A stretch of DNA of 64,000 nt. Source: Pseudomonas frederiksbergensis. Its GTDB lineage: Bacteria; Pseudomonadota; Gammaproteobacteria; Pseudomonadales; Pseudomonadaceae. The translations under genes and the position numbers were made by a program. Below the pieces are notes generated by a model. It was not told where the DNA came from and searched no databases. It saw nothing but the letters and a program-made list of their open reading frames with translations. Positions 48,704-58,057 of the stretch are shown piece by piece (position 1 is the stretch's first letter; every line of letters starts with the position of its first letter). The stretch covers positions 5,828,001 through 5,892,000 of the forward strand of contig NZ_CP142104.1 of assembly GCF_035751725.1 (NCBI RefSeq). The letters are read 5' to 3'.

Positions 48704-50989
48704 TTAAAGCGACGAATATTTCTTGCGCAGACGCTGACGGATCAGCTCGGCGAGGGTGTTCATGACGAAGGTGAACAACAGCAACACCAGGGCCGACAGG
48801 AACAGCACGCGGTAATGGCTGCCGCCGACTTCCGACTCGGGCATTTCCACCGCCACGTTGGCCGCCAGGGTGCGCAGGCCTTCGAACAGGTTCATTTCCA
48901 TGACCGGGGTGTTGCCGGTGGCCATCAGCACGATCATGGTCTCGCCCACTGCGCGGCCCATGCCGATCATCAGCGCCGAGAAGATGCCCGGGCTGGCGGT
49001 GAGGATCACCACGCGAGTCATGGTCTGCCACGGCGTGGCCCCGAGGGCCAGCGAGCCCAGGGTCAGGCCGCGCGGCACGCTGAACACAGCGTCCTCGGCG
49101 ATGGAGTAGATGTTCGGGATGACCGCGAAACCCATCGCCAGGCCGACTACCAGGGCGTTGCGCTGGTCGTAGGTGATGCCCAGGTCATGGGAGATCCACA
49201 TGCGCATGTCGCCACCGAAGAACCAGGCTTCCAGGTACGGGCTCATGTACAGCGAGAGCCAGCCCACGAACAGGATGACCGGAATCAACAAGGCGCTTTC
49301 CCAGCCGTCCGGCACCCGCAGGCGAATGGATTCCGGCAGGCGGCTGAAGACGAAACCGGCGACCAGGATGCCGATCGGCAGCAACATCAACAGGCTGAAG
49401 ATGCCTGGCAGGTGCCCTTCGACGTAGGGCGCCAGGAACAGGCCGGCGAAGAAACCGAGGATCACCGTCGGCATCGCCTCCATCAGCTCGATCACTGGCT
49501 TGACCTTGCGGCGCATGCCCGGGGCCATGAAGTACGCGGTGTAGATCGCGGCGGCAATGGCCAGCGGCGCGGCCAGCAGCATCGCGTAGAACGCAGCCTT
49601 CAAGGTGCCGAAGGTCAGCGGCGAAAGGCTCAGCTTGGGTTCGAAATCGGTGTTGGCGGCGGTCGATTGCCAGACGTATTTAGGTTCGTCGTAGTTTTCG
49701 TACCAGACCTTGCTCCACAACGCGCTCCAGGACACTTCCGGATGCGGATTGTCCAGTGCCAATGGTTGCAGCTTGCCGCCCTGCTCAACGATCAGGCGGT
49801 TGGCCCGTGGCGACATGCCGAACAGGCCCTGGCCGTCGACTACCTGGTCCACCAGCAAGGTGCGGTGGGCGGTGCTGTGGAACACGCCGAGCTTGCCGGC
49901 GGCGTCCAGGGCCACGAAACCCTTGCGACGCTCTTCAGCGCTGATTTCAACGATGGGCGCGCTGCCCATCTGGAAGGCACGAATCTGTTTGAAGCGCAGC
50001 TCGCCGTCCGGATCGCGGGCCATGAACCACTGGGCCAGGCCGCCCTTGGAATCACCGATGATCAGCGAAATCCCGCCGACCAGTTGAGCAGTCGCTGTGA
50101 CTTCTGCGTCGGCGTTCTCCAGAAGTTTGTAGCGGCCGTTGAGGCTCTTGTCACGCAGGCTGAAGACGTCGGCCTGGGCGCGACCGTTGACCACGTACAA
50201 CCATTGCTGGCGCGGGTCGACGAAGATGTTCTTCACCGGCTCGGTCATCTGCGGCAGGTCGATGCGGGTCTGCTCGTTGGTGACTTCACCGGTCATCATG
50301 TTTTCTTCGCTGGTCAGCGACAGCACATACAACTGCGCCCCACTGGAACCGGCGAGCAGCAGGGTCGAATCGGTGGCGTTGAGGCTGACGTGCTCCAAGG
50401 GCGCGCCCTGCTCGTTCAATGCAATCGGCGCCTCGCCGTAAGGGTATTCGATGGCGGGCGAGATGGTTTTCTTGCCGTCTGGATAGCTGACTTTATAGGT
50501 GTGGCGGAACACCAGGGCCTGGCCGTTGGAAAGACCGATTGCCACCAAGGGGCTGCCAGGCTGGTCTTCGCCAATGGAGGTCACGCTGGCGCCGGCCGGA
50601 ATCGGCAGGTCGACGCGGCGCAGTTCGGCGCCGCTGTCGAGCTCGTAGAACAATGCCTGGCCCTTGTCGGAAAAACGCATGGCCACCTGGTTCTGCTCTT
50701 CGATGGCGATCATCAGGGGTTTACCGGCGTCTTGCATCCAGGCCGGGGTGATCGAGTCCTTGGCGGTCAGGTCCGCACCCTGGAACAGAGGCAGCACCAC
50801 GTAGGCAAGGAAGAAGAAAATCAAGGTAATGGCGGCCAGGACGGCGAGGCCGCCGACCAGCACGTACCAGCGGGTCAGGCGATCCTTGAGCGCGCGGATG
50901 CGGCGCTTGCGTTGCAGCTCAGGCGTATTGAAGTCAATGCGCTTGGGAGGGGAAGTCGTAGTCATTGTGGAGTTGGCCAGATCATTCAT
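48704..50989 (-). CDS. pstC: PstC: phosphate permease with large periplasmic insert
   Basis: 761 residues from ATG 50989, which has AGGG seven bases upstream; a GTG at 50995 adds two residues, and ATG 50965 removes eight. A helix near residues 40-65 precedes a beta-rich periplasmic region of some 380 residues (YVVNGRAQADVFSLRDK-like propeller repeats), then the permease half with LGATPWQTMTRVVILTASPG. The short E. coli version lacks the insert; the role of the insert is unknown. A Pho box lies only 23 bases upstream, so the mRNA leader must be very short. Confidence 0.92.
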   Translation of the reverse strand: MNDLANSTMTTTSPPKRIDFNTPELQRKRRIRALKDRLTRWYVLVGGLAVLAAITLIFFFLAYVVLPLFQGADLTAKDSITPAWMQDAGKPLMIAIEEQNQVAMRFSDKGQALFYELDSGAELRRVDLPIPAGASVTSIGEDQPGSPLVAIGLSNGQALVFRHTYKVSYPDGKKTISPAIEYPYGEAPIALNEQGAPLEHVSLNATDSTLLLAGSSGAQLYVLSLTSEENMMTGEVTNEQTRIDLPQMTEPVKNIFVDPRQQWLYVVNGRAQADVFSLRDKSLNGRYKLLENADAEVTATAQLVGGISLIIGDSKGGLAQWFMARDPDGELRFKQIRAFQMGSAPIVEISAEERRKGFVALDAAGKLGVFHSTAHRTLLVDQVVDGQGLFGMSPRANRLIVEQGGKLQPLALDNPHPEVSWSALWSKVWYENYDEPKYVWQSTAANTDFEPKLSLSPLTFGTLKAAFYAMLLAAPLAIAAAIYTAYFMAPGMRRKVKPVIELMEAMPTVILGFFAGLFLAPYVEGHLPGIFSLLMLLPIGILVAGFVFSRLPESIRLRVPDGWESALLIPVILFVGWLSLYMSPYLEAWFFGGDMRMWISHDLGITYDQRNALVVGLAMGFAVIPNIYSIAEDAVFSVPRGLTLGSLALGATPWQTMTRVVILTASPGIFSALMIGMGRAVGETMIVLMATGNTPVMEMNLFEGLRTLAANVAVEMPESEVGGSHYRVLFLSALVLLLFTFVMNTLAELIRQRLRKKYSSL

Positions 50990-51011
50990 GCGCACACCCT
51001 AGCGATCCTGT

Positions 51012-51029
51012 ATGACAGAAAGATGACAG
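51012..51029 (-). promoter_or_regulatory. Pho box upstream of pstC
   Basis: On the minus strand the sequence is CTGTCAT-CTTT-CTGTCAT, a perfect match to the consensus repeat pair. It gives pstCAB-phoU a possible PhoB promoter of its own, separate from that of pstS. Confidence 0.85.
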
Positions 51030-51114
51030 TGAAGTGACGCAACAAATCCGCCGCCAGCTAGAAGCGGCAGCGGACGGGAAAATTGGCCGCGAGAGTGACG
51101 TCCACCCCCGCAGC

Positions 51115-51136
51115 AGCCCGGGCGTTGGCCCGGGCT
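51115..51136 (-). terminator. GC-rich hairpin after pstS
   Basis: AGCCCGGGC and GCCCGGGCT form a nine-base perfect stem just past the pstS stop. No T-run follows, so it may stabilise the pstS message or reduce read-through into pstC. Confidence 0.5.
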
Positions 51137-51142
51137 CAGGTA

Positions 51143-52144
51143 TTACTTCTTGGCGACGCTGCCGCCTTCCGACAGACCCAGGTCAGCCAGTGCCTTGGCA
51201 GCTACTTTGGCTGGCAACGGGATGTAGCCGTCCTTGACCACGACTTCCTGGCCTTGCTTGGACAGGATCAGCTTCACGAACTCAGCTTCCAGCGGGGCCA
51301 GAGGCTTGTTCGGCGCCTTGTTGACGTAAACGTAGAGGAAACGCGACAGCGGGTACTTGCCGTTCAGAGCGTTCTCTTCGCTGTCTTCGATGAATTCGCC
51401 GCCTTCTTTCTTGGCCAAGGCAACGGTTTTCACGCTGGCGGTCTTGTAGCCGATACCCGAGTAGCCGACGCCATTAAGCGAGCTGCTGATCGACTGCACA
51501 ACCGAAGCCGAACCTGGCTGTTCGTTGACGTTTGGCTTGTAGTCGCCTTTGCACAGGGCTTCTTCCTTGAAGTAGCCGTAGGTGCCGGACACGGAGTTAC
51601 GGCCGAACAGTTGCACTGGCTTGTTGGCCAGGTCACCAGTCACGCCCAGGTCACCCCAGGTCTTGACGTCGGCCTTGGCGCCGCACAGGCGAGTCGAGGA
51701 GAAAATCGCATCGACCTGAGCCATGGTCAGGCCTTTGATTGGGTTGTCCTTGTGTACGAACACAGCCAGGGCGTCCACGGCAACCGGGATAGCGGTTGGC
51801 TTGTAGCCGTATTTCTGTTCGAAAGCCTGCAGCTCGTTATCCTTCATCTTGCGGCTCATCGGGCCCAGGTTGGAGGTGCCTTCGGTGAGCGCGGGTGGCG
51901 CGGTGGAAGAACCGGCCGCTTGAATCTGGATGTTTACGTTCGGATATTCTTTCTTGTAGTTCTCGGCCCACAAGGTCATCAGGTTGGCCAGGGTATCGGA
52001 GCCGACGCTGGACAGGTTGCCCGATACACCAGTGGTCTTGGTGTAAGCCGGAATTGCCGGGTCAACACCAGCGGCAACCGCGTTGGCAGTCGCAACGCCA
52101 GCAGCGACAAAGGTCATTGCCGCCATCAAACGCTTCAGTTTCAT
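51143..52144 (-). CDS. pstS: PstS: periplasmic phosphate-binding protein
   Basis: 333 residues with a signal peptide (cleavage near ANAVAA). The phosphate-binding loops are visible: [22 protein letters not shown] and [12 protein letters not shown]. It is of the PstS type with SBP fold 2 of P. fluorescens and P. aeruginosa, with a Cys pair (LCGAK and LCKGDY) likely to form a disulfide. First gene of the pst operon, with a Pho box 76 bases upstream of the start. Confidence 0.95.
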   Translation of the reverse strand: MKLKRLMAAMTFVAAGVATANAVAAGVDPAIPAYTKTTGVSGNLSSVGSDTLANLMTLWAENYKKEYPNVNIQIQAAGSSTAPPALTEGTSNLGPMSRKMKDNELQAFEQKYGYKPTAIPVAVDALAVFVHKDNPIKGLTMAQVDAIFSSTRLCGAKADVKTWGDLGVTGDLANKPVQLFGRNSVSGTYGYFKEEALCKGDYKPNVNEQPGSASVVQSISSSLNGVGYSGIGYKTASVKTVALAKKEGGEFIEDSEENALNGKYPLSRFLYVYVNKAPNKPLAPLEAEFVKLILSKQGQEVVVKDGYIPLPAKVAAKALADLGLSEGGSVAKK

Positions 52145-52219
52145 GCCTTACTCCTAGCAGATAGGTGTGTTAAGTCGGCCAAGTATTGGGAAGCCGTGTG
52201 AACACTCTATGGCTGAAAT

Positions 52220-52237
52220 ATGACAATTGGATGAAAG
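52220..52237 (-). promoter_or_regulatory. Pho box upstream of pstS
   Basis: On the minus strand CTTTCAT-CCAA-TTGTCAT, two repeats 11 bases apart, with one mismatch each from CTGTCAT. It sits between the transporter stop and pstS. Confidence 0.8.
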
Positions 52238-52279
52238 GCCAGTATTGGATTTTGCGGGGGTGTCGTGTCGAGGGGCTGC

Positions 52280-53578
52280 CTAGCGCCCCTTCTTCCAAAG
52301 ATACCCACCAATCACCATCCCCATTCCGCAGATGATCGCCACGTAATACGCCGGCCCCATCGGGCTCTCTTTCAACAGCAGGGTCACGATCATCGGCGTC
52401 AACCCGCCGAAAATCGCGTAGGCCAGGTTGTAGGAGAACGACAGGCCGCTGAAGCGCACCACGGCCGGGAAGGCATTGACCATGACGAAGGGCACCGCGC
52501 CGATGGTACCCACCAGCAAACCACTCAAGGCGTAGAGCGGGAACAGCCACTCGGGGTGAGTGAACAGGCTGTGGTAAAAGGTCCAGAACGTGACCAACAA
52601 CAAACCGCTGCCGAAGACGAACACCCGGCCCGCGCCAAAGCGGTCGGCCAGCACACCGGCTCCAATGCAACCAAAACTCAGGAATACGATCGCCAGGCTA
52701 TTGGCCTGCAACGCCGTGGTCGGACTGAAGTGGTACACCGTCTGCAACACCGTCGGGGTCATCAGGATCACCACGATGACGCCGGCCGACAGCAGCCAGG
52801 TCAGCAGCATCGAAATGGCGATGGCGCCGCGATGATCGCGCAGCACGGCGCGCAACGGAACCTCTTCGGCCAGCGCCTTGCGCAGTTGCAGTTCGGCAAA
52901 CACCGGGGTTTCGTGGAGCCAGCGGCGCAAGTACACCGAAAACAGGCCAAACACACCGCCCAGCAGGAATGGGATCCGCCAAGCGTAATCCGCCACTTCC
53001 ACTGGCGTATAAATGCTGTTGATGGCGGTGGCGACCAGCGAACCCAACAGGATTCCTGCCGTCAGGCCGCAGGTCAGCGTGCCGCAGGCATAGCCGATAT
53101 GGCGCGCCGGCACATGCTCGGAAACGAACACCCAGGCCCCCGGTACTTCGCCACCAATGGCTGCGCCCTGGATCACGCGCATCAGCAACAACAGGATCGG
53201 TGCCCACATGCCGATCTGCGCATAGGTCGGCAACAGCCCCATGATCAGGGTCGGCACAGCCATCATGAAAATGCTCAAGGTGAACATTTTCTTGCGCCCC
53301 AGCAGGTCGCCGAAGTGGGCCATGATGATCCCGCCCAGCGGCCGGGCCAGGTAGCCGGCGGCAAAAATGCCAAACGTTTGCATCAGGCGCAGCCATTCGG
53401 GCATTTCGGCAGGAAAAAACAGTTTGCCGACCACGGTGGCAAAGAACACGAAAATAATGAAATCGTAGAACTCCAGCGCGCCGCCCAGGGCAGAAAGCGA
53501 CAGGGTCTTGTAGTCGTTGCGGGTCAGCGGACGGGCGGGTTGCGCGGGCGTCGCCGTGCTCGAAGGCGCAGTGGTCAT
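52280..53578 (-). CDS. MFS transporter, metabolite:H+ symporter (MHS) family
   Basis: 432 residues from ATG 53578; 32 further upstream codons lack the fold and a ribosome site. Twelve membrane helices are expected. Family marks are GGALEFYDFIIFVFFATVVG, ARPLGGIIMAHFGDLLGRK, RVIQGAAIGGEVPGAWVFV and the later DRFGAGRVF. MHS carriers take up organic acids such as citrate, shikimate or proline/betaine; the substrate here is not evident. It is upstream of pstS on the same strand, in the PA5370 position. Confidence 0.88.
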   Translation of the reverse strand: MTTAPSSTATPAQPARPLTRNDYKTLSLSALGGALEFYDFIIFVFFATVVGKLFFPAEMPEWLRLMQTFGIFAAGYLARPLGGIIMAHFGDLLGRKKMFTLSIFMMAVPTLIMGLLPTYAQIGMWAPILLLLMRVIQGAAIGGEVPGAWVFVSEHVPARHIGYACGTLTCGLTAGILLGSLVATAINSIYTPVEVADYAWRIPFLLGGVFGLFSVYLRRWLHETPVFAELQLRKALAEEVPLRAVLRDHRGAIAISMLLTWLLSAGVIVVILMTPTVLQTVYHFSPTTALQANSLAIVFLSFGCIGAGVLADRFGAGRVFVFGSGLLLVTFWTFYHSLFTHPEWLFPLYALSGLLVGTIGAVPFVMVNAFPAVVRFSGLSFSYNLAYAIFGGLTPMIVTLLLKESPMGPAYYVAIICGMGMVIGGYLWKKGR

Positions 53579-53949
53579 GGCAAGGGTTTCTCTTATAGTC
53601 GGTTCTCGGCCCGACAACACTGATGAGAGCCCGGGCAGGTTCGGCACGATAGCAAATTGTTCGAAAAAGCACATAGAGCCGCGTAATTGACAGTCAAAAT
53701 CAGAACCCAGTGGTCGTCGCGACGTCTATCGCCCGATATACTCGCAACCTTGCGACACTCTGTAAGGGGTTGCTGTGCGAAAACGTCGTTGGTGATGTAG
53801 TACGAATCAGCCGGTTTCGCAGAGTTTCCCTTTGGCACGCCTTTACGAAAAACGTGACGAACGTGGCAGTTCGGGCTGAATCGTTTTTTACAAAGACGGC
53901 TATTCACCTGAAAGACAAGACAGAGTTACGGGTCAGAGGCACCCCCGGC
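53579..53949. other. Intergenic region before the thioesterase gene
   Basis: About 370 bases between the divergent transporter and thioesterase genes. It must hold both promoters, but no clear -35/-10 pair is evident. The thioesterase frame stays open for 80 codons upstream of the chosen start; this is noted as a possible long N-terminal extension, but no domain is recognisable in it. Confidence 0.4.
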
Positions 53950-54354
53950 ATGATAGAGCTCGAACAAGAAGATCCAATCCCGCAAGGCGACCTGGCCTTG
54001 CAAATCACCGCGCTTCCCCGCGATACCAACGGCTTCGGGGACATTTTCGGCGGCTGGCTGGTGTCCCAGATGGACCTGGCCGGCACCGCGATGGCCAGCA
54101 AGGTGGCGGGCGGGCGCGTGGCGACCGTGGCGATTGATCGCATGGCGTTCCTGGTGCCGGTGGCGGTGGGTGCGCAGTTGTCCTTCTATACCCAGGCGTT
54201 GGAAATCGGCCGTAGCTCGATCCAGATGATGGTCGAGGTGTGGAGCGACGATCCGTTGTCCAGCGAATGGCGCAAGGTCACCGAAGCAGTGTTTGTCTTC
54301 GTCGCCATCGACGGCAGTGGACGCACCCGCTCGGTTCCACCCCGCGCCCGTTAA
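53950..54354 (+). CDS. Acyl-CoA thioesterase, hotdog fold (YciA-like)
   Basis: 134 residues from ATG 53950 with AGAGG upstream. The single hotdog domain has GDIFGGWLVSQMDLAGTAMA (active-site Asp in the helix) and VATVAIDRMAFLVPV. YciA-type enzymes hydrolyse short to medium acyl-CoA. The gene is in the PA5371 position. It is followed 57 bases later by the mutarotase gene. Confidence 0.87.
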   Translation: MIELEQEDPIPQGDLALQITALPRDTNGFGDIFGGWLVSQMDLAGTAMASKVAGGRVATVAIDRMAFLVPVAVGAQLSFYTQALEIGRSSIQMMVEVWSDDPLSSEWRKVTEAVFVFVAIDGSGRTRSVPPRAR

Positions 54355-54411
54355 ACGCGGCGACCGTTTTGCGGTCCATTGCAGTCCATGTTCCTGAACG
54401 AGATGCGCAAT

Positions 54412-55311
54412 ATGCCTACGCCCAATGTCGAAGCCGTCAAACTGGATGAACTGAATGGTTGGCGCATCCGCCACGGTCAGGCCGAGTTGCTGGTGGCCCA
54501 GCAGGGCGCGCATATCCTCAGTTATCAAGTGGACGGCCAGCCGCCGCTGATCTGGCTTAACGACCAGGCGACGTTCCAGACGGGCAAGAGCATCCGCGCC
54601 GGCGTGCCAGTGTGCTGGCCCTGGTTCGGCAACCTGACCCGCAATCCCGACAGCGTCCAGGCGATGCGCGTCAGCAACGAACCGGCCACGGCCCACGGCC
54701 TGGTGCGAGCGATGGATTGGGAGCTCAAGGGCATCGAGGCCGAAGGCGAGAGCCTGAACATCGAATTCGTGCTGCCCTACCCTGAAAATGGCCTGCCGGG
54801 CTGGCCTCACCAGGTCGACCTGACGCTGACCATCGTGATGGACGAGCAGTTGCATATCCGTCTCACCAGCCATAACCGTGGCAGCGAAACCGTCAGCCTC
54901 AGCCAGGCGCTGCACAGCTATTTCGCCGTCAGCGATGTGCGCAACGTGCAGGTCGATGGCGTCGACGGCTTGAACTACATCGAGACCCTGGACGATTGGA
55001 ACACCCATACCCAGGCCGGTGCCCTGCGCTTTGCCGGCGAAACCGACCGCATCTACCTCGATACCCCGCCGACGCTGAGCATCGTTGACCCGCACTGGCA
55101 ACGACGGATCGAACTGACCAGCAGCGGCTCGCGCTCGGCGGTGATCTGGAACCCCTGGACCGAACGGGCCAAGGCCTTTAGCGACATGGCCGACGATGGC
55201 TGGCAGCGCATGCTGTGCATCGAGACGGCCAATGTGATGGGCGATGTGGTGACGTTGTTGCCGGACGCCAGCCATACCTTGGGCGTGAGCATTTGCAGCA
55301 AGCCGCTCTAA
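54412..55311 (+). CDS. D-hexose-6-phosphate mutarotase (YeaD-like)
   Basis: 299 residues from ATG 54412, where homologues of this type begin; ATG 54388 would add eight residues. It has the aldose-1-epimerase fold: AGVPVCWPWFG, HGLVRAMDWEL (His near 95) and LHSYFAVSD with a second catalytic-type His; the general base Glu is likely in RMLCIETANV. It interconverts alpha and beta anomers of glucose-6-phosphate. It stands alone, followed by a REP. Confidence 0.9.
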   Translation: MPTPNVEAVKLDELNGWRIRHGQAELLVAQQGAHILSYQVDGQPPLIWLNDQATFQTGKSIRAGVPVCWPWFGNLTRNPDSVQAMRVSNEPATAHGLVRAMDWELKGIEAEGESLNIEFVLPYPENGLPGWPHQVDLTLTIVMDEQLHIRLTSHNRGSETVSLSQALHSYFAVSDVRNVQVDGVDGLNYIETLDDWNTHTQAGALRFAGETDRIYLDTPPTLSIVDPHWQRRIELTSSGSRSAVIWNPWTERAKAFSDMADDGWQRMLCIETANVMGDVVTLLPDASHTLGVSICSKPL

Positions 55312-55326
55312 GCCACACCAAAAGAC

Positions 55327-55351
55327 CTGTGGGAGCGGGTCGCTCCCACAG
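55327..55351. repeat. REP-type palindrome
   Basis: CTGTGGGAGCG (55327-55337) and CGCTCCCACAG (55341-55351) form an 11-base stem between two convergent genes. Confidence 0.8.
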
Positions 55352-55379
55352 TTGAAACTGTGTCAGGCCAACCGGCCCG

Positions 55380-55916
55380 TTACAAATCCGCCTCCTGCAC
55401 CACCCTCACCTTCTCCGCATCCAGCGCATACGCCGCGCTCGCCAGGTCGTTGTCGACCTTCTCGATCTTCAGCGTGCCCGTCACCCAAAGGGGCGTATAG
55501 ATGTCGTCCAGCTTCACGCCCTTGGGATATCGCACCAACACCAATTGATTCGGCGGCGGCGGAGGAACGTGGATGCAGGCGCCCGGGTAAGGCACCAGGA
55601 AAAACAATGTGCTGCGGCCCTTGGCGTCGGTCTCCAAAGGGACCGGATACCCGCCAATGCGCAGGTGCTTGTCATTCATCGACGCCACGGTCTTGGTCGA
55701 GTACATCACCGCCGGCAAGCCTTTGCTTTGCTTGAGGCCACCTTTTTCGGTGAAGGTGCCGCTGGCTTCGGGGGAGTCGTGATCGATCTCGGGCATCGCT
55801 TCGAGGGCTTTCTGGTCCGACTTGGGCATCAGTTCGAGCCAGTCGGTTTCCGGCAGCTCGGCGGCGTGGGCCAGGCCACTGCCCAGCAAAAGAAGGGTCA
55901 ATACTAGACGGCGCAT
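55380..55916 (-). CDS. DUF3299 periplasmic protein
   Basis: 178 residues from ATG 55916, where a signal peptide starts (cleavage after GLAHA); the frame extends 26 codons upstream without one. The core has MPEIDHDSP, RIGGYPVPLE, FFLVPYPGACIHVPPPPPNQ and WVTGTLKIEK, typical of DUF3299. The conserved Cys-containing PGACIHVPPPPPN segment suggests metal binding or a surface role; the function is unknown. Confidence 0.87.
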   Translation of the reverse strand: MRRLVLTLLLLGSGLAHAAELPETDWLELMPKSDQKALEAMPEIDHDSPEASGTFTEKGGLKQSKGLPAVMYSTKTVASMNDKHLRIGGYPVPLETDAKGRSTLFFLVPYPGACIHVPPPPPNQLVLVRYPKGVKLDDIYTPLWVTGTLKIEKVDNDLASAAYALDAEKVRVVQEADL

Positions 55917-56003
55917 GAAAGGGCTCGGCAATGAGTGGAATGTAAACGCCGGGCAGTTTAGCCCTCTCCGTGCGCCGCGCGGAGAGGGCTTCATCTGGTT
56001 TGA

Positions 56004-56249
56004 TCAGTTTCTTTTGATCAGGCCGTAGATCACCAGCAATACGACCGCACCCACCAGGGCGCCAATGAAGCCAGCGCCTTCGCCAGCCTGATAAATACCC
56101 AGGGCCTGGCCGCCGTATGTGGCCGCCAACGAACCGCCAATACCGAGCAGGATGGTCATGATCCAGCCCATGCTGTCATCGCCGGGCTTCAGGAAGCGCG
56201 CGAGCAGGCCAACGATCAAGCCGATAAAAATGGTTCCGATGATTCCCAT
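56004..56249 (-). CDS. GlsB/YeaQ/YmgE-family membrane protein
   Basis: 81 residues, nearly all hydrophobic, three membrane helices with Gly-rich faces (FIGLIVGLLARFLKPG, TILLGIGGSLAATYGG). It has a strong ribosome site (GAGGGAAA). The family is called transglycosylase-associated, but that is a label and not a shown activity; homologues are often stress-induced. It lies downstream of purK on the same strand. Confidence 0.87.
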   Translation of the reverse strand: MGIIGTIFIGLIVGLLARFLKPGDDSMGWIMTILLGIGGSLAATYGGQALGIYQAGEGAGFIGALVGAVVLLVIYGLIKRN

Positions 56250-56275
56250 GGCATTTCCCTCTGGTTGAGACTAAA

Positions 56276-56299
56276 GCCAAAGTCCAGTCGGGCTTTGGC
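56276..56299 (-). terminator. Weak hairpin after purK
   Basis: GCCAAAG (56276-56282) and CTTTGGC (56293-56299) pair; on the minus strand the stem is followed by only a short T-run (TTTAG). It may reduce read-through from purK into the YeaQ-like gene. Confidence 0.35.
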
Positions 56300-56350
56300 A
56301 CTTAGCCATGAGAGAGATAAGCCGATGAATGGTTCCACCGATGTTGCAGA

Positions 56351-57436
56351 CTATTGCTCGGCAATCAGCGTTTCGACCTTGATGATCTGCTGCTCGAGCG
56401 TGGCGCGATCGGCGCAACGCAGGTTGGCGTGGCCGACCTTGCGCCCCACTTTGAAGGCCTTGCCATAGTGATGCAGGTGGCAGTCGGCAATCGCCAGGAC
56501 TTTCTCGCTGTCCGGCACCTTGCCGATGAAGTTCAGCATCGCGCTTTCGCCGACCTTGGCGGTCGACCCCAGCGGCAGCCCGGCCACCGCCCGAAGGTGG
56601 TTTTCGAACTGGCTGCACTCGGCGCCTTCAGTGGTCCAATGCCCGGAGTTGTGCACCCGCGGGGCGATTTCGTTGGCCTTGAGGCCGCCGTCCACTTCAA
56701 AGAATTCGAACGCCATGACGCCGACATAGTCGAGCTGCTTGAGCACGCGGCTGGAGTAGTCTTCGGCCAGGGCTTGCAGGGGATGGTCGGTGCTGGCGAC
56801 GGACAACTTGAGGATGCCGTCCTTGTGAGTGTTGTGCACCAGCGGGTAGAAGCGGATTTCACCGTCGCGGGCACGCACGGCGATCAGCGAGACTTCACCG
56901 GTGAACGGCACGAAACCTTCGAGCAGGCAACCGACGCTGCCCAGCTCGGCAAACGTACCGGCAACGTCTTCAGGGTTGCGCAGGACTTTCTGGCCCTTGC
57001 CGTCATAACCCAGGGTACGGGTCTTGAGCACGGCCGGCAGGCCGATGGAAGCGACCGCAGCCTCAAGGTCAGCCTGGGACTGGATGTCGGCGAAGGCAGG
57101 CGTCGGGATTCCCAGGTCCTTGAACATGTTCTTTTCGAACCAGCGGTCACGGGCGATGCGCAGGGCTTCGGCGCTCGGATAGACCGGGACGAACTGGGAC
57201 AGGAAGGCCACGGTTTCGGCCGGGACGCTTTCGAACTCGAAGGTCACCAGGTCAACTTCATCGGCCAATTGGCGTAGGTGATCCTGGTCGCCATAGTCGG
57301 CCCGCAGGTGTTCACCCAGGGCGGCGGCACAGGCGTCCGGCGCCGGATCCAGGAAAGCGAAGTTCATTCCCAGCGGCGTACCCGCCAGGGCCAACATGCG
57401 ACCCAACTGGCCGCCACCGATTACACCGATCTTCAT
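56351..57436 (-). CDS. purK: PurK: N5-carboxyaminoimidazole ribonucleotide synthase
   Basis: 361 residues. The ATP-grasp fold begins with IGVIGGGQLGRMLALAGTPL; further marks are LKTRTLGYDGKGQKV, FVPFTGEVSLIAVR and NEIAPRVHNSGHWT. With ATP it carboxylates AIR to N5-CAIR in purine synthesis. It follows purE by 12 bases. Confidence 0.96.
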   Translation of the reverse strand: MKIGVIGGGQLGRMLALAGTPLGMNFAFLDPAPDACAAALGEHLRADYGDQDHLRQLADEVDLVTFEFESVPAETVAFLSQFVPVYPSAEALRIARDRWFEKNMFKDLGIPTPAFADIQSQADLEAAVASIGLPAVLKTRTLGYDGKGQKVLRNPEDVAGTFAELGSVGCLLEGFVPFTGEVSLIAVRARDGEIRFYPLVHNTHKDGILKLSVASTDHPLQALAEDYSSRVLKQLDYVGVMAFEFFEVDGGLKANEIAPRVHNSGHWTTEGAECSQFENHLRAVAGLPLGSTAKVGESAMLNFIGKVPDSEKVLAIADCHLHHYGKAFKVGRKVGHANLRCADRATLEQQIIKVETLIAEQ

Positions 57437-57448
57437 TCGTCAACAACC

Positions 57449-57940
57449 TCAGGCAATGCGTGGGTCCGGATTGTCCAGGACGCTGTCTGTCTGCTCAGCG
57501 CGGAATTTTTTCAGCACGGTATGGAATTGGGGATGCTTGGCGCCCAGGATACTCGCCGACAGCAAAGCCGCATTGATTGCCCCGGCCTTGCCGATGGCCA
57601 GGGTAGCAACCGGGATGCCGGCTGGCATCTGCACGATCGACAGCAGCGAATCGACACCTGAGAGCATCGAGGATTGCACCGGCACGCCCAGCACCGGCAG
57701 GTGGGTCTTGGCCGCACACATGCCTGGCAAGTGAGCCGCACCGCCGGCGCCGGCGATGATCACTTCGATGCCACGCGCCTCGGCTTCTTCGGCGTACTGG
57801 AACAGCAGGTCCGGGGTACGGTGGGCGGAAACCACTTTCACCTCGTAAGGGATGCCGAGCTTTTCCAGCATATCGGCGGTGTGGCTAAGGGTGGACCAAT
57901 CGGACTTGGAGCCCATGATCACGCCAACCAGTGCACTCAT
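57449..57940 (-). CDS. purE: PurE: N5-CAIR mutase
   Basis: 163 residues. It has [29 protein letters not shown] and [11 protein letters not shown], the AIR-binding motifs of class I PurE. It makes CAIR from N5-CAIR. A leader of about 110 bases with a terminator hairpin precedes the start. In PAO1 the adjacent gene is adhA, not the protease found here. Confidence 0.96.
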   Translation of the reverse strand: MSALVGVIMGSKSDWSTLSHTADMLEKLGIPYEVKVVSAHRTPDLLFQYAEEAEARGIEVIIAGAGGAAHLPGMCAAKTHLPVLGVPVQSSMLSGVDSLLSIVQMPAGIPVATLAIGKAGAINAALLSASILGAKHPQFHTVLKKFRAEQTDSVLDNPDPRIA

Positions 57941-57983
57941 CGTCGTGCCTCTTCTCTCTGGGCGCCCTAGGGCGCGTCAAAAA

Positions 57984-58020
57984 ACAACAAGCCACGCGGG
58001 AAACCAGCGTGGCTTGTTGT
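57984..58020 (-). terminator. Strong hairpin in the purE leader (candidate attenuator)
   Basis: ACAACAAGCCACGC (57984-57997) and GCGTGGCTTGTTGT (58007-58020) form a 14-base perfect stem. On the minus strand it is followed at once by a run of T (TTTTTTG), as in an intrinsic terminator, 44 bases before the purE start. Confidence 0.75.
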
Positions 58021-58057
58021 ACGAATTATGGCCGGGTGAACCGACCGAAGGCCGGGC

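Noticed and set aside
47051..51037. A 1328-codon open frame on the plus strand over pstA and pstC
   Set aside because: It is the antisense shadow of high-GC genes; its translation is rich in His, Gln, Arg and Gly with no domain, and pstA and pstC are unmistakable.
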